A program made the translations under genes and the position numbers. Positions 1 to 6,684 of a stretch of DNA of 12,722 nucleotides are shown here, one piece after another. Position 1 is the stretch's first letter; every line of letters starts with the position of its first letter. Under the pieces are notes generated by a model. It searched no databases. It saw nothing but the letters and a program-made list of their open reading frames with translations, and was not told the DNA's origin. Origin of the DNA: CAYRFF01 sp964423575. Its GTDB lineage: Bacteria; Bacteroidota; Bacteroidia; Chitinophagales; Saprospiraceae. The DNA is taken from contig CAYRFF010000067.1 in assembly GCA_964423575.1 (NCBI GenBank), forward strand, positions 1 to 12,722, in the 5' to 3' direction.

Positions 1-124
1 ATCGATGGAAAAAGTACATATAGAAATAAATAAATCCTAAAATAAAAACTTCCCCCCATTTTCCTACCCACTCAATAATAAATAAATTGTGTATATATCT
101 CCGTGCTACATTATTTTTCCAAGA

Positions 125-1312
125 TTAAAATTGCTTCAATCCCTCCTCCAGCGCCTCCAGAAAAACTTCCAGCTCTTCCCTCGTAATCACAAGAGCCGGA
201 AGCAGCCTCAACACAGTTTCAGACGTCACATTACACAGGATATTATGCTCTTTCAGCAGATAATCTGCCAATGGTCTTGCCGGCCTGTCAAATTCTACGC
301 CAAGCATTAATCCACGCCCCCTGACATCCAGTATTGAATCGTATTTCTCTTGAAATCCCTTCAGTCTTTCCATCAGCCAATTCCCCTTTTCTGTCACACT
401 TGCAAGCAATTTTTTATGGCTCAATAATTCCAGGGATTTTAATCCGGCAGCACAGGCAAGCGGATTCCCTCCGAATGTAGATCCGTGATCTCCCGGAGAT
501 ATTGCAGAAGCATACTTTTCATTGACGAGAATAGCCGATATCGGAACACCGCCACCGAGAGACTTCGCCAGAGTAATAATATCCGGCCTGATACCGTAAT
601 ATTCCCAGGCAAAGAGGTATCCTGTCCGCCCCATTCCGCACTGAATCTCATCGAAGATCAGCGCTATGTTTTCGCTTTCGCAAATTTCCTTCACCGCTTG
701 CAAATATTCTTTTTCTACAGGAACGACTCCACCTTCTCCTTGTACAGGTTCAATAATTATTGCTGCTGTTTTATCATTGATTGCTGATTTAAGCGCTTCA
801 AGATCATGAATCGGAACTTTATGAAAACCGAGCGGCATCGGCCCAAAACCATCTCTATGCCTTTCCTTGCCCGTTGCTATTGTAGCAAGTGTTCTACCGT
901 GAAAAGAATGTTCCATAGCTATGATTTCACCGCCTTTACCTCGCTGATGAGCATATTTTCTGGCAATTTTATAAGCACCTTCTACTGCTTCCGCACCGCT
1001 ATTGGCAAAGAATACGCGATCCATTCCCGATTTTTCCACAAGTGTAGAAGCTAGTTTTAATTGTGGTTCAGTGATGAAATAATTGGACGTGTGGAGTACT
1101 TTATCTGCCTGTGATTTAATTGCATCCACTATTCCCGGATGGTTGTGCCCCAGATTACAGACGGAAAGCCCGGAAAACATATCGAGATATACCTTTCCTT
1201 CAATATCAATCAGGCTTGTACCTCTGGCTTCTGCAATTGCAATGGGAAACCGTGCGTAAGTGTGTAGAGAAACCTGTAAATCTTCCTCGTAAAATGTCTT
1301 ATTTGACTTCAT
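125..1312 (-). CDS. Class III PLP aminotransferase, acetylornithine aminotransferase (ArgD)-like
   Basis: A full-length (395 aa) cytosolic fold-type I, class III aminotransferase that should use pyridoxal phosphate to move an amino group between an omega-amino substrate and 2-oxoglutarate. The phosphate-binding motif NSGAEA lies at residues 104-109, SFHGRT at 136-141, the cofactor-ring Asp in DEIQCGMGRTG at 221, and the Schiff-base lysine at 250 in TLAKSLGGG, followed by GSTFGGNPLA. Length and motifs fit ArgD (N-acetylornithine or succinyl-diaminopimelate aminotransferase). No other arginine or lysine gene is in view, so ornithine, GABA or another omega-amino acid remains possible and I give no symbol. 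The start ATG is followed by a normal family N-terminus, with only A/T-rich sequence and no clear Shine-Dalgarno upstream. It is transcribed divergently from trhO. I see no strong hairpin in the 124 bases after its stop. Confidence 0.9.
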   Translation of the reverse strand: MKSNKTFYEEDLQVSLHTYARFPIAIAEARGTSLIDIEGKVYLDMFSGLSVCNLGHNHPGIVDAIKSQADKVLHTSNYFITEPQLKLASTLVEKSGMDRVFFANSGAEAVEGAYKIARKYAHQRGKGGEIIAMEHSFHGRTLATIATGKERHRDGFGPMPLGFHKVPIHDLEALKSAINDKTAAIIIEPVQGEGGVVPVEKEYLQAVKEICESENIALIFDEIQCGMGRTGYLFAWEYYGIRPDIITLAKSLGGGVPISAILVNEKYASAISPGDHGSTFGGNPLACAAGLKSLELLSHKKLLASVTEKGNWLMERLKGFQEKYDSILDVRGRGLMLGVEFDRPARPLADYLLKEHNILCNVTSETVLRLLPALVITREELEVFLEALEEGLKQF

Positions 1313-1420
1313 TTGTTAAATATATCCATTTCCGGAGTTTTATAAAGAAGAACCCTAGGGATAATTCCATTCCATTAAATCATTATGAATTGTTCCTTAT
1401 CAATTGTCAATTGTGCATCG

Positions 1421-1428
1421 TATCTTTG
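1421..1428 (+). promoter_or_regulatory. Bacteroidota-type -7 box for trhO-hemW
   Basis: TATCTTTG matches the Bacteroidota -7 consensus TAnnTTTG exactly. It would start transcription near 1435 and give a leader of about 60 bases before the chosen trhO ATG. A -33 element at the usual spacing is not clear. The nearest TTG (1404-1406) is rather close and lies inside the symmetric word CAATTGTCAATTG (1401-1413), which could be an operator. An 8-base palindrome CCCTAGGG lies at 1353-1360. No equivalent box is seen for the divergent aminotransferase. Confidence 0.5.
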
Positions 1429-1495
1429 CACTTGAATTTATTGGTTGCATGACGGCAAGCCTGCAACTTGTATGTACTTAACCAAAAAATTATTT

Positions 1496-2545
1496 ATGGA
1501 ACTATACAATCGCATCAATCGCGAAGAATTGAAGCGAAAGATGATGGAATCCAATGAGGAACGCATCACCCTTTCGTTTTATAAGTATTATAATTTGCCC
1601 AACCCGCAAATTTTTCGCGATCATTTTTACCAATACCTCAACTCTTTCGGTGTAATGGGACGTGTCTACGTTGCCAAGGAAGGCATCAATGCTCAGATTT
1701 CTGTACCGGAGGCAAATTGGGAAGAATTCAGAGAAGAACTGGGTGAGGAAATTCTTTTCCTCAAGGGCAACCGACTCAATGTAGCTATCGACGATGATGG
1801 CAAGTCTTTTTTTAAACTCAGTGTGAAAGTTCGTACTCAGGTCGTCGCAGATGGCCTTGATGACTCTACATTTGACGCAAGTGATAGAGGAGTACCCCTT
1901 TCGGCAAAAGAAGTCAACGAAAAAATCGATAAGGAGAATGCCATATTTGTCGATATGCGCAATCACTATGAATGGGAAGTCGGACATTTTAAAGACGCCA
2001 TTTTGCCGGATGTAGAGACTTTTAGAGAGGCTCTGCCACTGGTCGAAGATTTGTTGAAAGACAGAAAAGAAGATCCTATCATCATGTATTGCACAGGTGG
2101 AATCCGTTGCGAAAAAGCAAGTGCCTACTACAAGCACCGTGGCTTTACCAATGTACACATGGTGGACGGAGGTATTATCGAGTATGCGCGCCAGTGTGAA
2201 GAAGAAGGACTTGAAAACAAGTATATAGGACTAAATTTTGTCTTCGATGAGCGACTGGGGGAGAGAATCTCGGAAGATGTTATTGCGCGTTGTCACCAGT
2301 GTGGAAAAAGCTGTGACACACATAAAAACTGTGCTAATGACGCATGCCATATTCTCTTTATCCAGTGTGATGAGTGTGCAGAGAAATTTGATGATTGCTG
2401 CTCTTTCAAGTGTTCTGAATTCAACGAATTGCCGGAGGAGGAGCGTAGAGAATTGCGGAAATCAATTACTTTTAACGGCACTGAATCCAGTAAATCGAGA
2501 TTTGAAATCCTCAATAAGGAAGAGCGTCTGAAAATACCTGTGTAA
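1496..2545 (+). CDS. trhO: tRNA uridine(34) hydroxylase TrhO (rhodanese-like, YceA family)
   Basis: TrhO hydroxylates the wobble uridine U34 of several tRNAs to 5-hydroxyuridine, a step towards (m)cmo5U-type modifications, in the cytosol. The product is 349 aa from the chosen ATG, close to E. coli TrhO. In order it has an N-terminal ferredoxin-like domain (about residues 20-120, with GRVYVAKEGINAQ), a rhodanese domain whose catalytic loop CTGGIRCE starts at Cys199, and a Cys-rich tail (about 266-306, CHQCG...C..C...CDEC...CC...C) typical of the family and possibly metal-binding. The frame stays open to a TTG at 1445 and an ATG at 1472. ATG 1496 was chosen because MELYN... is where homologues begin, and because the -7 box at 1421 leaves a sensible leader. 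The stop lies one base before the hemW ATG, so the two are surely co-transcribed. Confidence 0.93.
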   Translation: MELYNRINREELKRKMMESNEERITLSFYKYYNLPNPQIFRDHFYQYLNSFGVMGRVYVAKEGINAQISVPEANWEEFREELGEEILFLKGNRLNVAIDDDGKSFFKLSVKVRTQVVADGLDDSTFDASDRGVPLSAKEVNEKIDKENAIFVDMRNHYEWEVGHFKDAILPDVETFREALPLVEDLLKDRKEDPIIMYCTGGIRCEKASAYYKHRGFTNVHMVDGGIIEYARQCEEEGLENKYIGLNFVFDERLGERISEDVIARCHQCGKSCDTHKNCANDACHILFIQCDECAEKFDDCCSFKCSEFNELPEEERRELRKSITFNGTESSKSRFEILNKEERLKIPV

Positions 2546-2546
2546 A

Positions 2547-3662
2547 ATGGCAGGTATTTACGTGCATATTCCCTTTTGCCGGAAGGCATGTCATTATTGT
2601 AATTATCATTTTTCCACCAATCAGAAGTTGCGTTCTGCAATGGTAAATGCCATTGTTGCAGAGTGGGAAATGCGTGCGCCGGAACGGGAAAATCTGAAAT
2701 TTGATTCTCTTTACTTCGGAGGCGGGACTCCTTCTATTCTCACAATTGAAGAGTTGTCGCAGATTATCGAGGTTATGGAGCCTGTTTCACAGTACACGGA
2801 GGTTACGCTCGAGGCAAATCCCGATGATATTAATGAAGAGAAACTGGCTGCTTGGCTAGACTTAGGAATAAATCGCCTGAGCCTGGGTATTCAGTCTTTT
2901 CACCAAAGGCAGCTCGACTGGATGGGGCGCATACATACTGCAGAGGAATCGCATTCTTCGCTGGAACGGATATTTAAGTCGGGATTTGAAAATATTACCA
3001 TAGATCTGATTTATGGTATGTCGGAGCAGTCTCTTGCAGACTGGGAAAGCGAACTTGTGAAAGCATTTGAATATCCGATAAATCACCTCTCAGCCTACCA
3101 GCTTACCATAGAGGAAAAAACGGCATTGAAATACGATATTGATCGCGGTAAATACGTAATGCCTGAGGATGAGCTGGTTACAGAACAGTTTGATTTACTT
3201 ATGGACTGGATGGAAGAGCGGGACTGGGAGCATTATGAAATCTCCAATTTTTCCAGGAAGGGTTTCCGTGCCCTGCACAACAGCCAGTACTGGACCGGAG
3301 AACCTTATATCGGTCTTGGTCCGGGAGCGCACAGCTACGACGGAAAGGTCCGTAGCTGGAACGTTTCTAATAATATGAAGTTTATCCGTGCTATCAATGC
3401 TCAAGAACGACCTTCAGAATCCGAATTTATCACAGAGGAAATGCATTATAACGAATGGCTACTCACAGGGCTTCGCTGTCTGGAAGGATTGCAGATGGAT
3501 GAATTGCGGCGTTTCCCGGTATATCTTCAGGAATACTTCTTGAAAAGCCTGGAAGAATATGAGGATAAGCAATATTTAATGCAGGATGAAACTTCTGTCC
3601 GCCTGAATCGCGCCGGCAAGCACTTTGCCGATCGAATCGCCTCAGATTTTATGTATGTGTAG
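2547..3662 (+). CDS. hemW: Radical SAM heme chaperone HemW
   Basis: HemW is a radical-SAM protein that binds heme and is thought to pass it to respiratory enzymes. It was often misannotated as oxygen-independent coproporphyrinogen oxidase HemN. The 371-aa product opens with AGIYVHIPFC and the cluster-binding CX3CX2C at Cys11, Cys15 and Cys18. The position after the third cysteine is Asn and the fourth cysteine of true HemN (CXC) is missing, which favours HemW. GGGTPS follows at residues 58-63, then the TIM-barrel segments LGIQSF and DLIYGM, the YEISNFSR...HN..YW signature, and GLGPGAHSY. A C-terminal winged-helix-like HemN_C region ends the protein. The start is one base downstream of the trhO stop, pointing to translational coupling rather than an independent promoter. 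It ends in a convergent gap facing the OmpA-like gene. Confidence 0.93.
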   Translation: MAGIYVHIPFCRKACHYCNYHFSTNQKLRSAMVNAIVAEWEMRAPERENLKFDSLYFGGGTPSILTIEELSQIIEVMEPVSQYTEVTLEANPDDINEEKLAAWLDLGINRLSLGIQSFHQRQLDWMGRIHTAEESHSSLERIFKSGFENITIDLIYGMSEQSLADWESELVKAFEYPINHLSAYQLTIEEKTALKYDIDRGKYVMPEDELVTEQFDLLMDWMEERDWEHYEISNFSRKGFRALHNSQYWTGEPYIGLGPGAHSYDGKVRSWNVSNNMKFIRAINAQERPSESEFITEEMHYNEWLLTGLRCLEGLQMDELRRFPVYLQEYFLKSLEEYEDKQYLMQDETSVRLNRAGKHFADRIASDFMYV

Positions 3663-3762
3663 CAGTATTCAGAGGGCAGGGAAAAGGAATCAGAACAGTG
3701 ATTCGTGACCAGGAGTTGGTTGTGTATATTCCAGCGATAACAGAACAAGAATTAAAGTATAA

Positions 3763-3809
3763 AATCCGCGCGAATCTGCGTTGCTACAGCATCCGTGTTA
3801 TCCGCGTTC
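3763..3809. repeat. Degenerate ATCCGCG/ATCTGCG/ATCCGTG word cluster
   Basis: Within 47 bases after hemW the words ATCCGCG, ATCTGCG, ATCCGTG and ATCCGCG occur in the same orientation, separated by short spacers. The same word family appears in reverse orientation at 12411-12442. From memory, similar phrases are common in intergenic DNA of Bacteroidota and some other phyla, so I read it as a dispersed non-coding repeat remnant. Its function is unknown. Confidence 0.5.
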
Positions 3810-3810
3810 T

Positions 3811-3846
3811 ATTAAATAAAAAAGGGCCGGAAATTACTCCAGCCCT
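3811..3846 (-). terminator. Rho-independent terminator of the OmpA-like lipoprotein gene
   Basis: AGGGCCGG and CCAGCCCT (3823-3830 and 3839-3846) form an 8-position stem with one mismatch around the loop AAATTACT. On the minus strand the hairpin runs straight into a T-rich tract (TTTTTATTTAAT, complement of 3811-3822), the classic order for termination of the leftward lipoprotein gene that ends at 3874. On the plus strand the hairpin is followed by ATAAATC, so it is a poorer terminator for hemW. Confidence 0.75.
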
Positions 3847-3873
3847 ATAAATCTTATATCAATCGATAGTTTA

Positions 3874-4761
3874 TTAATTACCCGGTGATTGTGAAATCAG
3901 AGAGAAGAATTGATCCAAATCCGGAAGTAAGATGATTTCCGTACGTCTATTCAAGCTCTTACCTGCTGAATTATCATTGCTTGCTTTAGGAATGAATTCT
4001 GAACGTCCACCTGCAGTCATACGCTTAGGATCAACATCAAAATCAGTCTGTAGCATTCTTACTACTGAAGTAGCGCGTAGAACACTCAGATCCCAGTTAT
4101 CCTTGATAGCTGCAGTAGCAATCGGATCGGAGTCCGTATGTCCTTCTACAAGGATATTCAGGCTTTCCTGATCCTTAAGGATTTTAGCAATTTTGGAAAG
4201 GATATTTTTTGCTTCCTGGTTAATTACGTAGCTACCACTTCTGAACAGCATCTTATCGGAAAGCGAGATATAAACAACACCTTCTCTTACCTCGATCTGT
4301 ACATCCTCGTCGTTCACATTGGCAAGTGAGCTTTTCAGATTGGTAACAAGAGCGAGATTAAGACTGTCTTTAACACGCATTCTCTCATTTAATTTCATGG
4401 AGTATTTCTGCTGAGCATCCAGAGACTCGAGAGTCCTTCTCAGGTTCTCTGCGCTTGTCTGGCTGATAACAGAAAGATCAGACAATCTGTGAAGTAGATT
4501 TGTCTTGGTTTCATTTAAATCCTTGATTCTTGCTTGTAAATCAGCAAGTTCTTTCTGAGATTTTTCATAATCTGTTTCCAACTGATTTTTCTCAAGAGCC
4601 CAGGCTCTCTTAGTGGAATCCAATGATTCTCTACAATCATTCAGATAAATTCGGTGCTTATCCAGTTCTGACATGGACTCACCATATTTCTTTTTACTTA
4701 CGCATGAACTCATAAGAATTGTCGCAAGAAATAATAAAAGGATGTATTGCGATCTTAACAT
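3874..4761 (-). CDS. OmpA-family outer-membrane lipoprotein with coiled-coil spacer
   Basis: A 295-aa exported lipoprotein probably anchored in the outer membrane and binding peptidoglycan. Residues 1-19 form a lipoprotein signal peptide (Arg3, hydrophobic ILLLFLATIL) ending in the lipobox LMSSC, so the mature protein would start at lipidated Cys20. From about 30 to 145 the sequence is charged, with heptad character (SELDKHRIYL..., KNQLETDYEKSQKELADLQ...), consistent with a periplasmic coiled coil. The C-terminal third is an OmpA/MotB peptidoglycan-binding domain: YISLSDKMLFRSGSY, ILVEGHTDSDPI, DNWDLSVLRATSVVRML, then the NRRTEIILLP end. The Asp in GHTD and the Arg in NRRTEI are the usual diaminopimelate-contacting residues. 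It stands alone as a monocistron with its own promoter (4832) and terminator (3811-3846). Which partner it serves cannot be told from here. Confidence 0.9.
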   Translation of the reverse strand: MLRSQYILLLFLATILMSSCVSKKKYGESMSELDKHRIYLNDCRESLDSTKRAWALEKNQLETDYEKSQKELADLQARIKDLNETKTNLLHRLSDLSVISQTSAENLRRTLESLDAQQKYSMKLNERMRVKDSLNLALVTNLKSSLANVNDEDVQIEVREGVVYISLSDKMLFRSGSYVINQEAKNILSKIAKILKDQESLNILVEGHTDSDPIATAAIKDNWDLSVLRATSVVRMLQTDFDVDPKRMTAGGRSEFIPKASNDNSAGKSLNRRTEIILLPDLDQFFSLISQSPGN

Positions 4762-4831
4762 TTTTGCTAGATATTTTAATGATTAATATTTAATTCTGCA
4801 GGGTCATACCCCCTCGTTAGGGAAATGGCTG

Positions 4832-4839
4832 CAAATATA
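4832..4839 (-). promoter_or_regulatory. Bacteroidota-type -7 box for the OmpA-like lipoprotein
   Basis: Read on the minus strand this is TATATTTG, an exact TAnnTTTG match. Transcription would begin near 4825, about 64 bases before the ATG. The predicted 5' end immediately contains CCCT-AACG-AGGG (4811-4822), a small hairpin that could stabilise the message. The -33 element is not clear. Confidence 0.5.
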
Positions 4840-4930
4840 TGAAAATATCTTTAAAAAGTCCTGTTTTCCCCTCTCTACTGATTGCTTTTGTAGGCTCTTT
4901 TACAATATTTTAGCAATTATTAATGCTGTT

Positions 4931-5575
4931 TTAGCCTAAAACCTTCATTTTTAGCTCCAAAACCCAGTAATCAAAGACGGAATGCTTCTCTTTAAGCTTC
5001 TTATCGACAATCTGAAAATTATATTTTTCCAGGAATTCAATATACTCTTCAAGGGTATATTGGTGTGGGTGGAGAATATCAAATTGCAGAAATGCAAACA
5101 CCTTTTTTAGAAATTTGTATTTATGTGCATCAATGGAGAGAAAGATTCTCGACTCAGGAGCTGCCATTTCACTCAGCAACTTGAAACTCAGTTCCAAGTC
5201 CTTAAAATGATTGATGGCATTTAAGCAAAATATGGTATTGAATTTTTCCTCCGGCTTAAAATCCTCAAATGCCTTACTCACAAAACGGGTCTGCGGGTAC
5301 TTGCCGACATCTAAATGCCCATCTTCAATATAACTGTCAATTAAAGGGTCAACAGCTACGACATCACTATTTGGGAAATTGATAAATATTCCCGCCGGAC
5401 CACAACCGACATCAAGAATTGGCTCAATGAGGTCTTCAGCTTTATGTCCGAATAAGTCCATCAACTCAGTCCAGTAGTTTTGCTTCCATACCAGATAGTC
5501 TTCAGGATCTTTATTCTTCAGGTAGCTTTTCCACCATTTGCGCTCAAAGAACTGCGCTATTTTCCACCGCATCAT
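4931..5575 (-). CDS. Class I SAM-dependent methyltransferase, substrate unknown
   Basis: A 214-aa Rossmann-fold methyltransferase. Motif I, ILDVGCGPAG, lies at residues 53-62, the acidic residue expected to bind the SAM ribose is Asp76 in VVAVDP, and a post-motif FCLNAINHF lies at 116-124. The approximately 50-residue N-terminus is rich in Trp, Tyr and basic residues (MMRWKIAQFFERKWWKSYLK) and resembles a substrate or membrane-surface cap. There is no signal peptide or transmembrane segment. Two ATGs are adjacent at the start, so either may be used. It has its own -7 box at 5621 and is separated from ybeY by 197 bases, so it is likely an independent unit. The sequence fits the Methyltransf_11/UbiE-like group broadly. 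The substrate (small molecule, quinone, lipid or protein) cannot be assigned. Confidence 0.85.
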   Translation of the reverse strand: MMRWKIAQFFERKWWKSYLKNKDPEDYLVWKQNYWTELMDLFGHKAEDLIEPILDVGCGPAGIFINFPNSDVVAVDPLIDSYIEDGHLDVGKYPQTRFVSKAFEDFKPEEKFNTIFCLNAINHFKDLELSFKLLSEMAAPESRIFLSIDAHKYKFLKKVFAFLQFDILHPHQYTLEEYIEFLEKYNFQIVDKKLKEKHSVFDYWVLELKMKVLG

Positions 5576-5620
5576 AGGAAATCAGTTTAGTTGAATCGCA
5601 TAATTGGTTTTGCGATGGGA

Positions 5621-5628
5621 CAAAAGTA
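5621..5628 (-). promoter_or_regulatory. Bacteroidota-type -7 box for the methyltransferase
   Basis: The minus strand reads TACTTTTG, an exact TAnnTTTG match. It would start transcription near 5614 and give a leader of about 40 bases. A TTTC (5642-5645) lies upstream, but closer than a standard -33 box. The rest of the gap back to the ybeY stop (5629-5772) shows no coding sequence or strong hairpin. Confidence 0.45.
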
Positions 5629-5772
5629 GGGATATTAGCCCGAAATATTCATGAATTATTGGCTTAGTCTGTAAGTTGCAAAGTCTAAAAGCCTTTGAAT
5701 ATTATCGCTTAGAAATTCCACACCTTCTATCTGATGCCGAATTCAATTCCTATTTGAAGAAGATAATGGTGA

Positions 5773-6231
5773 TTAGTTTTTTAGAAGAGTACTTAGAAGT
5801 GCCAGAGCTTCATCTTCGGCTTTCCGCATTTCCTTCTGCTCGTCCTCTGACTCATCATTAATGCCGAAGAGATGCAATACAGCGTGAATCATTACTCTGT
5901 GTAACTCCTTTAAAAAAGGGATACCGGCGTTCTCAGCATTTTCTCTGACCCTATCAATACTGATAACTGCCTCTGCCTCACAGATGTCTCCTTCTTCTAG
6001 TGGGAAGGTAATAATATCCGTATAAAAGTCGTGATTGAGTGTGGATTTATTCAAGTCCAGCATATAGGAATCCGAACTAAAAATATAATGAATATTCCTT
6101 ATTGTCTTATCGTATTGAGAGGCGACATTTTCCAGCCATTCTCTGAGGATTTCCGCATTTTCCAGTTCGAAGTCTATATCCAATGACTCCCAGGTCAGAA
6201 CCTCGTTGTCTTCGTGCTCGGGCCAGATCAT
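5773..6231 (-). CDS. ybeY: Endoribonuclease YbeY (rRNA maturation factor)
   Basis: YbeY is a small metal-dependent endoribonuclease needed for 16S rRNA 3'-end maturation and ribosome quality control. The 152-aa protein has the conserved core HDFYTDIITFPL (residues 67-78) and the metal site IHAVLHLFGIND (115-126). His116 and His120 match the canonical HGxLHLxGYDH motif, but Gly117 is Ala and the third ligand position is Asp126 instead of His. As I recall, Bacteroidota YbeY proteins typically end this motif GINDK or GYKDK, so Asp here is lineage-typical rather than a sign of decay. The trailing ED(E)xKEMRKAEDEAL helix is also family-like. Its ATG overlaps the stop of the upstream HATPase by four bases (ATGA), implying translational coupling. 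Confidence 0.92.
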   Translation of the reverse strand: MIWPEHEDNEVLTWESLDIDFELENAEILREWLENVASQYDKTIRNIHYIFSSDSYMLDLNKSTLNHDFYTDIITFPLEEGDICEAEAVISIDRVRENAENAGIPFLKELHRVMIHAVLHLFGINDESEDEQKEMRKAEDEALALLSTLLKN

Positions 6232-6617
6232 TTCAGCTTAAAGCACATTTCAACGGAGCTTCCGTTATTGCGATAATTTACGCTGTCGCAGAGTTGTGTA
6301 ATCAGAAACACACCGCGGCCACCGCATTTGTTAAGGTTCTCCGGTAAAGTAGGGTTGGGAACATTCTTGAAATCAAAACCCTCTCCCTCGTCTTCGACGG
6401 TAAGTTTAAGAAGGTCTTCTTTTTTCTTCACTTTAATTCTGACGTACTTGCTTTCATCCTCGCAGTTTCCGTGATGAATTGCGTTGTTAACCGCCTCTGT
6501 AAGACTTATAAGTACGTTGTTATATGTATCCTCATCAAGTGAGATTTCCTTGTCGATAACCTTGAGAATACTCTCGATATCCCTGATGCTTTCCGGCTTA
6601 GAAGCAAGTATATGCAT
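6228..6617 (-). CDS. RsbW/SpoIIAB-like ATP-binding protein (HATPase_c, anti-sigma-type)
   Basis: A 129-aa stand-alone GHKL ATPase domain of the RsbW/SpoIIAB serine-kinase type, a family that binds sigma factors or phosphorylates STAS anti-anti-sigma proteins. The N-box is TEAVNNAIHHGN (residues 40-51, with Glu41 and Asn44/45), the G1 box DEGEGFD is at 76-82, and the G2 box CGGRGVFLI at 98-106 is followed by a beta-strand end VEMCFKLK. There is no receiver, sensor or membrane domain, so it is not a full histidine kinase. No sigma factor or STAS partner is encoded nearby. It lies 67 bases after DUF4175, overlaps ybeY by four bases, and is probably read from the DUF4175 promoter. The ATP-binding call is firm. 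The anti-sigma role is inferred from the family. Confidence 0.88.
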   Translation of the reverse strand: MHILASKPESIRDIESILKVIDKEISLDEDTYNNVLISLTEAVNNAIHHGNCEDESKYVRIKVKKKEDLLKLTVEDEGEGFDFKNVPNPTLPENLNKCGGRGVFLITQLCDSVNYRNNGSSVEMCFKLK

Positions 6618-6684
6618 AGAATAAAATTTACTTAAGTTGTTTTCTCATTAAAGTACACAATAACTATACACGATTAAGGTACAA

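Noticed and set aside
1502..2158. 218-codon minus-strand frame opposite trhO
   Set aside because: It is a shadow of trhO, whose protein has full family motifs. The antisense product shows no domain.
5676..5861. TTG-started 61-codon frame on the plus strand
   Set aside because: Its second half is antisense to the ybeY C-terminus, and the first half lies in the methyltransferase-ybeY gap without promoter, ribosome site or recognisable domain.
5773..6231. YbeY apparently lacking the third metal His
   Set aside because: Asp at this place is what I recall as usual for Bacteroidota YbeY, and the rest of the protein is intact, so it is not evidence of a dead enzyme.
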